The notes under the pieces: generated by a model
What the model was told of the DNA's origin: nothing
What the model saw: only the letters and a program-made list of their open reading frames with translations
Databases searched by the model: none
Assembly: GCF_026914185.1 (NCBI RefSeq)
Contig: NC_070565.1
Coordinates: 1,860,001 to 1,924,000 of the forward strand
DNA: 64,000 nt
Direction of reading: 5' to 3'
From: Puccinia triticina
Taxonomy: Eukaryota; Basidiomycota; Pucciniomycetes; Pucciniales; Pucciniaceae
Translations under genes and position numbers: made by a program
In this document: piece by piece, positions 56,026 through 64,000 of the stretch
Layout: each line of letters starts with the position of its first letter
How positions within the stretch are numbered: the stretch's first letter is position 1

Positions 56026-57265
56026 CACTTCAAGGATAATTAAATTCCCCAAAAAAATTACTGAAAGTTTGAAGTTGGGAAAATCATTGAAAAAAAATCA
56101 CTTCCTACTGAAAAAAAATGCTAACTGAGCGTGCTCAGCCAAAAAAATAAAAATGTGTCAGAATGAGTAAAAAACAATGGGGCACATTTTTGGGGTGATT
56201 TGTTAGATGGGCCTGCATCAGGCCCGCATGGGCCCATACCAGGCTCGTTGGGCCCATTGAAAAAGTAGTATTTGTTTGGAATTCCCATGCTCTGCTAAAA
56301 TATGAAATGGGTCAAACCAAATAAATAATGAGGGGGCACATTGTTTGGGAGATTTTTTCACGGGCCTGAATGAGGCCCGCATGGCCCCCACAAAGCCCAC
56401 TGGGCCCATTGAAAGAGTAGCCTTGGTTAAGAAAGCATATGCTTGGCTAAGAAATAAAAATGTGTCAGACTGAGTAAAAAATGGGGGGTGAAATTTTTGG
56501 GGAGGCTTTTTGGACGGGCCTGTATCAGGCCCGTACGGGCCAACAGGTTTCTTAGGGGAAGGGATGGGCCTGGACCTACATTCTGTGAGTGCAAAAATGT
56601 CATACAGATGTCAGAAGCCCTGCAATATCTTCTGTTGATTAGTGGCCAATTGGTGCTGTTCTGAAACATCATATGAGCATTCTTAACCAAAAATCCTTTT
56701 GGGTTGGCCCAACCAGCTTTGGGTGGGCCCGTATGGGCCTGATGCAAGTCTGTCAATAAGCCCTCCCCAAAAGTGTGGCCCCATATTTTTTACTCAGGTT
56801 GACACATTTTTGTTTCTGAGCTGAGCATATAAGGCATTCTTGACTAAGGCTACTCTTTCAATGGGCCCAGTGGGCTTTGTGGGGGCCATGTGGGCCTCAT
56901 TCAGGCCCGTGAAAAAATCTCCCAAAAAATGTGCCCCCTCATTATTTATTTGGTTTGACCCATTTCATATTTTAGCAGAGCATGGGAATTCCAAACAAAT
57001 ACTACTTTTTCAATGGGCCCAACGGGCCTGGTATGGGCCCATGCGGGCCTGGTATGGGCCCATGCGGGCCTGATACAGGCCCATCTAACAAATCACCCCA
57101 AAAATGTGCCCCATTGTTTTTTACTCATTCTCACACATTTTTAATTTTTTGGCTGAGCACGCTCAGTTAGCATTTTTTTTCAGTAGGAAGTGATTTTTTT
57201 TCAATGATTTTCCCAACTTCAAAATTTCAGTAATTTTTTTGGGGAATTTAATTATCCTTGAAGTG
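56026..57265. mobile_element. Near-perfect palindromic foldback transposon (1240 bp)
   Basis: Ends CACTTCAAGGATAATTAAAT and its inverse; TSD CTT (56023-56025 and 57266-57268). The two halves are inverted copies almost to the centre near 56650, including repeated GGGCCCAT and GTGCCCC words. No coding content. The CAC...GTG ends and 3 bp TSD suggest mobilisation by a PIF/Harbinger transposase. Confidence 0.88.
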
Positions 57266-57719
57266 CTTACTGGTGATGTTGGGACATTAGATCATATAGC
57301 TTGGCCACTCAAATGGGGCTTGAAGCATATATTCCAACACACACATGAGAGTTACTGTAGCAAAGTGAAAACAATGACCACCTTCATGTGCATATAAATT
57401 ATGTGAATTAAACCCCAAGAATTCATCTCAATCAACAAACAGTTCAAATTGAAATATGATTTGATTGTGGCCATTGTGTCTTAGTGGTTTCAACTGTGTT
57501 CCACTTGCATTCCAGTTGAATTCTGCATGACTTCTGAATGATTTATGCATGAATCCAGGATCAGTTTCAGATCATTTGTGGATTAGTTCCAGAATGTTTC
57601 AGTAATTCTTACACTACTTTCAGCAAAGGCATCCAGCATAGTTACGGAAAAAGGGTACAGTATGGCACTCTTTGGAGAGTGCATCAAAATCTCCCCTGGT
57701 GTGACGTAAGCTAGTCACT

Positions 57720-58724
57720 TGTGAGCCTGAGTCTCTATAGTGACAGCAGGACACAAGAAAATGGGGGGCAATATTTGAATTTCTTTGGATAAAGAAAATA
57801 CAAATATAAGAGAGAGAGAGAAGGAGAGAAAGAGACTGAGCAGATTCAAGGTTAAGTAGATTTTCAAGGTTATTCTGGTGGGAATGCACGTCCACTGGCA
57901 ATGCTACCTCTTCAGAAGAGTGCTGCCAAGCTGTGCTAGAGAGTGCAAAAGCCTCCTCCCACCAAGGAAACGTGGAGGGCTTCTGGATTAGACAAGTTTA
58001 ATCCAGCCACAATTTTTTAGCTTCCTTCTGGATAGTCAAGGTTCTTTAAAGGGAAACCTATGTGGTTTGTTTCTTACAAAAACCACAGAAAAAGAATGAT
58101 GTTAAGCAGGGCCCTGTGATCAAGGATAAGGCAAAGGCCAGCAAAGAAGAGCAGATCAAGCAGACACAGAGTTGTACCTCTGAGACAAACAAGGTTCAGT
58201 GAAATAGGTTACTTACTGTCAATATCCTAGGCGCCTGTGACGGTAGGTATACTGGGAGCGTGGTAATCTCTTTGGTGGTGATCCTAGGGTTATCTGGGGT
58301 GTGGTTCTGGTGTGCTTGGGTCTGTCGATCCTCCTCAGGCAAGGGAGATCCTGACTTCGAACATTTTCACAGTTTGCTTACATAATTACACATGTACAAG
58401 TGGTTGGCGCACCTGGTAGCGCTGCCACATCATAGCTGCGCATGCGCGCCATAACTCTCATTGAGTCGCGGGACTCAATTGCCTGGTAGCACTGCCACAT
58501 CACAACTGTGCATGTGCGCCATAACTCTCATTGAGTCGCGGGACTCAATTTTAATTCTTTGAGTCGGATAAGTTGTAACTAGGGTTAAAATTGCATGAGA
58601 AAACAGAATATGAAGTCAAAACAAGGTTATATCTTAAGATGAAAAGGTTATGAAGTGATTCATATGTAAAAAGTAGAAAAAGGCAGACTTTAGGTCAGCT
58701 GAGTTGACTCTAAGGCTGACATCA
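57720..58724 (-). repeat. Solo LTR, inverted relative to the LTR at 61253
   Basis: About 1.0 kb that matches the inverse of 61253-62224, from the GGCTCACA end to the TGATGTCAGCC start. CACTTG flanks both sides, consistent with a target duplication. It contains a tandem pair of about 65 bp (58430-58555) sharing CTCATTGAGTCGCGGGACTC that the other LTR lacks. No internal sequence follows it. Confidence 0.82.
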
Positions 58725-58842
58725 CTTGCTTGCAAATGAATATAACCAGCATTGATGCATGTGCCCAGATACCCAAACAAGCAGCCAAGTCAAAATTTAC
58801 CAGCATAAATGACATCCCAGATCAAGCAAACACCACCAGAGA

Positions 58843-58900
58843 CACCAGGGAGGGGTGTGTTGCACTCTCCAGAGAGTTCCAGACCGTAATTTTGTCATTT
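58843..58900 (+). repeat. Left terminus of a third PIF-like copy
   Basis: CACCAGGGAGG followed by GCACTCTCCAGAGAGTTCCA matches the ends of the elements at 10555 and 52933. No matching right end is seen, so it is a truncated copy. Confidence 0.65.
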
Positions 58901-59395
58901 TTCTTGTCTGAAGTCAGTTCAATGTCAACTTGCAAGGTAAGCAGCAATCTGTTCTGAAATCATTGCTAACTTGAGTCACACTTGTGATGGATTGATCTGT
59001 AATTCAGGATGAACTCATGCATGCCGATGAAAGCATGTTGACCTGCAATTGATACTAATATACTCTCCATGTGTGCTTCTGTTTACCTGATAATCCTTCC
59101 CAAACATATCCAGGATTTACTCCTCAGTTTCTCTCCATTCTAAATCCTTGACAATGTAGGAGTGACACATTTCTGTGATCATTTGAGCAAATACTGAGAA
59201 ATAAAAACCCATGTTTTTTGTGCCCTCACTTTGGAGCATCATGCCATCCAGAATTCACTACTTCACTGAATTCATGTTGCTGGTAAACTTTGTGTTGGCT
59301 TTTAAAGCCCATGTGTACTGAAGACTTCACAAAGGTCATAGTACATTTCACTCATCCATCCTTCACTGCATACCTAGGCAGATCTGTCTCCTGCC

Positions 59396-59802
59396 AACGG
59401 TGGGTAGTTATGATAACAGTTACTATCAGTTTTTTTTCTCCTTCAGTCTTTAATTTAAAATTCAGAACCACCTAATGATTTTTCTCAGCTAGATCAAGAA
59501 GTCATAGCTCTCCTATAATAATTGGTGAAATAATTTTCCATTTTTGTAAAAAGACTGCCTGGATATCCTTGATTACACTTCCAGTTTTTAGTTACTGGTT
59601 TTAGTTACTAGTAACTGCAAAATTTGACACGGAATAAGGGATATCAATTTATTGTTTTGACAAAAATGGAAAATTCTTTCACCAATTTTTAGAGGATAGC
59701 TCTGACTTTTTGATCTAGCTGACAGAACATTTTATTTGATTCCTAATTTTAAATTGAAGACCAAAGAAGAGGATTCATGGTTATCGTAACTACCCACCGT
59801 TG
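59396..59802. mobile_element. hAT-like MITE (407 bp)
   Basis: Ends AACGGTGGGTAGTTA.../...TAACTACCCACCGTTG with 8 bp TSD CTCCTGCC (59388-59395 and 59803-59810). Much of the interior is also inverted (AATTATTGGTGAAATAATTT and its near inverse). Confidence 0.85.
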
Positions 59803-59949
59803 CTCCTGCCCCATCTAGCTTGGCAGAGACTTTAACACCTTTCTCTCCTGACAACACTAGGTAAGCCTTGTTTGCTATTATTTTTTCTTCCCTCTCTCCC
59901 TGGTTGTAGGAAGTATTATCGCAGCAGTATCAGGAATTGGGTTGAATTA

Positions 59950-60900
59950 CAACTCCACTCAATACTGGAACAGCTGGTCATTGAAGGGAGTTAAATCTCT
60001 GCTCAATGACCAGCTTTGCCAGTCATTGGGAGGAGTTTTAAGTTCCCTCAATGACCAGTACTGCCTGGCCATTGATGGGAGTCACGTCTCCGCTCAATGA
60101 CCAGCGTTACCTGTTGTTGGAAGGAGTCACAACTCCCCTTGATCACCGGTACTAGTGGTCATTGAAGGGGGTGGCAAATCCTCACAATGACCAGTCATTA
60201 CCGGTCATCAAGGTTAGTTAAAGCTCCCCTCAACAATTGGTCAAGCTGGTCATCAAGCGGAGGTGTCACTCCCTTTGATGACCAGCTGTACCAGTTATTG
60301 AGGGGAGTTGTAACTCCCCCCAATGACCGGTACTGACTGGTCATTGAGGGGGGTTACAACTCCGCTTGATGACCAGTACAGCTGGGTCATTGATACAGAG
60401 TTGTGACTCCCTTTGATGACCACCTGTACCAGTCATCAAGGGGAGTTGTAACTACCCTCAATGACCAGTCAGGTCTGGTCATCTGGGGGAGTTACAACTC
60501 CTGCCAATGACCAGGAAAGCTGGTCATCAAGATGTGTTGCAAATCCCCTCAATGACCCGTAGAGGTGGTCATCGAAGGGAGTTAGAAATCCACATCAATG
60601 ACCCAGCTGTACAGGTCATCGAGGGGATGTAGCTCTCCTCAATGATAGGTAAAGCAGGTCATTGAGGGGAGACACAGCTCCCATTGATGTCCTGTACTTG
60701 GCAGGATGTCCACCCTGACGTTCGGCCGAACATCAGGGTGGACATGTCACACAAGTGACAGTTCATCAACACATCCAAGAAGATGTAACTCTCCTCAATG
60801 ACCGCTACAGCTGGTCATTAAGAGGAGATAAAACTCCCTCTATGACCTGTACTTTGCAGGGAAATTTCCACCCTGATGTTTAGCCAAAAATCATGAGGGA
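59950..60900. repeat. Palindromic TCATTGAGGGGAG array
   Basis: More than fifteen diverged units of about 55-65 bp. Each is roughly a palindrome: TGGTCATTGAGGGGAGTT then AACTCCCCTCAATGACCA-type sequence. Units differ by substitutions, so it is not a recent tandem amplification. Similar words occur at 12300-12510, 12900-12960 and 54880-55100. Confidence 0.85.
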
Positions 60901-62226
60901 AATGTTACACAAGTGAAAGTCCACCTAGATACCAGCTTGCCAAGAGGAAACCCCTCTTGGGGGGCTGGCATACATATACCAGCTTGCCAAGCGGGATCAC
61001 TCTCAGTGGGCTGGTATACATATAACAACCTGAAAAGGGGGATCTCAGATTTCATTACAGGCATATTATTAAATCTTGGTCTTTATGATGTTCAATCAAA
61101 CCTCCATTAAATTAAGCCCTATGCGTTGGAAGAGGCCAGATTTACGACTCAGTCTCCTGCTGCACTTGTCCGGCTAAAGTTGGGGATCTTCTGTGATGGT
61201 ATCCTGTAGAAGAATCACATCTGTCCCATCCACAAGTTGTGACAGTAACCCATGATGTCAGCCTTAGAGTCATCACAGCTGACCTAAAAGCTGCCTGTTC
61301 TACCTTTGTTACATATAAATTACTTTATATCTTTTTCATCTTAAGAGATAACCTTGTTTTGACTTCAGATTCTGTTTCCTCATGCAATTTTGACCCTAGT
61401 TACAACTTATCAATTCATTGTAACTATACTCCTTCCCTGAGTTACTGAGTTGTGGCGCGCTTGCGCAGTTGTGACGTGTCAGCACTACCTGGCGCGCCAA
61501 ACCACATGTACATATGTAAATTACATAAGCAAACTGTGAAAATTTTCGTAGTCAGAATCCCCCTTGCCTGAGGCGGATCCACAGACTTCAGCACACCAGA
61601 ACCACCACCCAGATAACCCCAGGATCACCACCAAAGAGCCTACTCTACTCCCAGTATACCTACCGTCACAGGCGCCTAGGATATTGACAGTAAGTAACCT
61701 CTTTCACTGAACCTTGATTATCTCAGAGGTACAACTCTGTGTCTTGTTTGATCTGCCTTTTCTTCTTGCTTTGCCTCCTCCTTGATCACAGGGCTGTCCC
61801 TTCTATTCTACAGGCCTTTGCCTCTATCTTGATCACAGGGCTGTCCCTTATAATCACTTGGCCTTTGCCTCAAAATCTAGGTTGCAGGGCTGTCCCTCAG
61901 GTTTCCCATTAAGAACCTTGACTGTCCAGAGAGAAGTCTAAAAAACTGTGGCTGGATTAAACTTATCTAATCCAGATACCCTCCTGAGAGGAAGCTGTAG
62001 CACTTCTAGCACAGATTAGCAGCACTCTTCTGAAGAGTAGCATTGCCAGTGGACGTGCATTCCCACTAGAATAACCTAGTACTTCTCTTCTATCTTATCC
62101 TGCTTGGTTTCTTTCTCTCTCTTTCTCTTTTTCTCTTACAGTTGTATTTTCTTTATCCCAAGAAATCAAACTGTTGTCCCCCATTTCTTGTGTCCTGCTG
62201 TCACTATAGAGACTCAGGCTCACAAT

Positions 62227-62244
62227 TGGGGGCCTCATCGGGAA
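62227..62244 (+). other. Primer-binding site of the second LTR element
   Basis: TGGGGGCCTCATCGGGAA, identical to 18105-18122 of the gag-only element, two bases after the LTR. Confidence 0.82.
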
Positions 62245-62467
62245 AATTACTCACCTTTTCATAATTCTAGACTGCTATAAAGCCAAAGGACTGATCCTCC
62301 TGACTAAATCAAACAAAAAACTCTTAAAAATTCGAAAAATCACTTAAAAATTTTTTCTACATATCCTACTAACGCTGAAAATCTTCTAAAATTATCCCAA
62401 ATTGCTCTTATATTGATAAAATTCCTAACTGAACCCTTGAAAATTTTTTTTTACGTCCTGTGTACTC

Positions 62468-64000
62468 GTGAAAGTGCAGAATTGCGACTCCTCCGCGCCG
62501 CTATTCATCCCTTCGTCGGACTTATCCTCCCCAGAACCCTCCATATCTTCGAATCAAGAGGAGATAGTGAAAAACGGAGTAGGCTCAAAAGATTCTCCTG
62601 CTTCTTATCTACAATTACCGCAGTTGACCGTAAAAAAATTCTTAACGGCGCAGACTAGCGCAGAAGACGAAAACTACGACAATAGAATAGTGACAAACCC
62701 GCGCAACGGCAATCTTATCAGTAGTTCGTCGTGGACCCCTATTGCTACTGCAAGAGCACAAAAAACTCGTCGAAAGAAGACTGTTGCTCCCGTCAATATA
62801 GCCGAGTGGAACTCTAATTCCTCAGCGAAGTCAAGCGCAAAGGAAAATAAGAAAAAAACCTCTTCTACTACGCGGAAAAGCAAGAGAATTTCTGCTAAAG
62901 CTAAATCCTCAGGTACTTAACCTTTAAAAAATCCTTATTCTTCTTTTCCTACTCGACTACCAACTTTCCTACACGTGCTCACCATGCCTCCTCACCTTAG
63001 AAATGGCAGAGACCTCTCAGCAGAACAGCGCCTCCGCTACCGCCTCAGTCCAGCCGCCGAGGAAAGGCTTCGAAGAGCTAGAGTCAGCATTGCCGCCGCT
63101 CCAAGAGGATTTCCTCAAGTTCCCGGAGGAGGAGCCGCTTCCCCCAGACACAGGGATCCCTCCGGCGCTATACCAGGCGAGAGAGACATCAATAGCTCTA
63201 GCCTCGAACAGGTCCACGCCGGTACCGCGCCCAGTAGACAGGGAACAAATGATCCCTACGGCGAATTATCCTCAGAAGGATCAACCGCCCTCCCAGCCTA
63301 CCAACCCCGAGGGTATGAGGCCGAATGCCTCCCCCAGTTTAGCCCTCCTTCCGCCCATTCAGAACCCACGACGGGAAGAGTCTTCCGGCCCGATGGATCT
63401 GATCCCAGAAGAAATGGAGCTGACAGGCCTCATCAACCTCTTCAACGATCAATTCGACATGTTTGTCCGAGCGAGAGAGGCACAGAACACGGCCTCGATG
63501 AAGAGACTCCTCTCCCAAGCTTTGATGACGCAAGAAATGATTATAGAGCTGGTTGGGAGAGCAGACGCTATCCGTCTATGCCAAGAATGGATCCCCAACG
63601 AGGAGCTCCATCAATTAAATCAATCTCTAGCGCAACAGAACCCGGCAGATCAAACAATCCGCCACCATTCGCAGCTAGCCGTAGCGCCACACGCCAACTA
63701 TCAACCAATGATAGCCACGCCGACTCCGGAGCCTACGGGCTTACAGTACCGAGTACCAACGCAGGAGTTCCAGGGTCCTACCCCTTCCAACCGTCAGGAA
63801 CTTCCACAACCGCGTCCAGAAGGTCAGATTTACCACGGCCCTCAAATGCCGCAGCAACCACCGCCGCCGCCGCCGCCGCAAGCGCTCCAAGTGAGGCCAA
63901 TACCAGCTTCTATACCGCGAGAGGTGGTTCAATTGTTCCGCCCCAGCCCTCATTATCAACCTGGCGGGGTCAATCCACCCCATTATCCTCACACGCAGCA
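62468..64000 (+). CDS. Gag-like polyprotein, 3'-partial
   Basis: Two frames join in phase across a GT-AG intron: 62468-62912 (Ser/Lys-rich, ending with a basic KSKRISAKAKSS run) and 63001->64000, open to the edge. The second exon begins EMAETSQQNSASAT. It is Pro/Gln-rich, with a helical stretch around 63420-63630 (FNDQFDMFVRAREAQ; LLSQALMTQEMIIELV) and a (CCG)n-coded Pro run. No ATG starts the first frame, so an upstream exon may be missing; the ATG at 63003 is an alternative start. Position after the LTR and primer site supports Gag; no zinc knuckle is reached before the edge. Confidence 0.65.

Larger units (their letters stand above)
54350..57339 (-). mobile_element. TRIM retrotransposon with tRNA-like LTRs
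   Basis: Two copies of a 183 bp TG...CA repeat, both heavily interrupted, flank a 205 bp non-coding interior (55360-55564). The 5 bp TSD is CACAC (54345-54349 and 57340-57344). On the minus strand each LTR starts TGTTGGAATATATGC, typical of Ty1/copia LTRs, and ends TTTCAACA. A purine-rich AAGCAAGGGGGTG precedes the 3' LTR. It is too short to code for anything, the mark of a terminal-repeat retrotransposon in miniature. Confidence 0.85.
55565..57339 (-). repeat. TRIM LTR copy (183 bp net), interrupted twice
   Basis: LTR sequence at 55565-55655, 56005-56025 and 57269-57339, after removing a 346 bp PIF-like element and a 1240 bp foldback with their 3 bp duplicates. The net length of 183 bp equals that of the other LTR. 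Confidence 0.85.
52933..57701. mobile_element. PIF/Harbinger-like non-autonomous element, copy 2, with nested insertions
   Basis: Ends CAACAGGGGAGA.../...TCTCCCCTGGTG and the CACTCTCCAGAGAGTGCC motif match copy 1 at 10555; TSD TGA (52930-52932 and 57702-57704). Removing the TRIM (2995 bp with TSD) and the MULE-like insertion (about 650 bp) leaves about 1.12 kb, the size of copy 1. Confidence 0.88.
61253..64000 (+). mobile_element. Second LTR retrotransposon, 5' part, runs off the right edge
   Basis: LTR 61253-62224 (TGATGTCAGCC...GGCTCACA), then a primer-binding site and Gag-like coding sequence to the edge. The LTR contains a threefold repeat of CACAGGGCTGTCCCT (about 61770-61910). Whether reverse transcriptase follows cannot be seen. 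Confidence 0.85.

Noticed and set aside
59950..60900. CRISPR-like array
   Set aside because: Units are diverged palindromes without conserved repeats and unique spacers.

Overview
The window is nuclear DNA from a filamentous basidiomycete. It is most likely a rust fungus (Pucciniales, Puccinia-like). The evidence is many short introns (about 30-110 nt), host proteins of fungal type, and a dense load of transposons. These include basidiomycete-specific KDZ and Tnp2/Plavaka elements and palindromic repeats built on a TCATTGAGGGGAG-like core. The genus is inferred; no marker gene settles it.

Host genes. A proline/histidine-rich gene runs off the left edge (1-1644, +). Next is a divergent pair: CTF18, the large subunit of the alternative PCNA loader (2428-6905, -, 13 exons), and a ThiD-type HMP/HMP-P kinase of thiamine synthesis (7089-8344, +, 6 exons). 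They share a 183 bp intergenic region. A four-exon gene for a secreted protein with Kex2-type dibasic sites lies at 24052-25438 (-) and is a candidate effector. These four are the only clear host genes; nearly all the rest is mobile DNA.

Mobile DNA, left to right. (1) A PIF-like MITE (10555-11666) and a hAT-like MITE (12519-12885). (2) A gag-protease-only LTR retrotransposon (13882-22228, 5 bp target duplication CCATA). Its 5' LTR is split by a complete two-gene PIF/Harbinger transposon (14292-17827, TSD TTA), and the intact 3' LTR preserves the empty site. (3) A MULE-type MITE (25877-26030, 9 bp TSD). (4) A complete KDZ transposon (26064-36236, 8 bp TSD CTGACCAC, about 417 bp inverted repeats) with an open 1027-codon transposase model, a convergent partner gene, and a MITE inside its left repeat. 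(5) A decayed Tnp2/Plavaka transposase gene (40694-46833). Inside it is a broken fragment of cytosolic aspartyl-tRNA synthetase, and an intact gene of unknown function lies divergently beside it (47114-48840). (6) A foldback repeat (49431-49792) and a hAT deletion derivative (51824-52657). (7) A nested stack at 52933-57701. A PIF-like element holds a 571 bp TRIM retrotransposon whose 183 bp LTRs each carry a 74 nt tRNA-like sequence with Pol III A and B boxes. Each LTR is itself interrupted, one by a hAT element and the other by a PIF-like element and a 1.24 kb near-perfect palindrome. (8) An inverted solo LTR, a palindromic satellite-like array, and the 5' part of a second LTR retrotransposon that runs off the right edge. 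That element uses the same primer-binding site as the gag-only element.

Most element boundaries were fixed by matching terminal repeats with target-site duplications, or by comparing an interrupted copy with an uninterrupted one in the same window. Exon models were checked for reading phase by hand; none has been tested against transcripts or databases.
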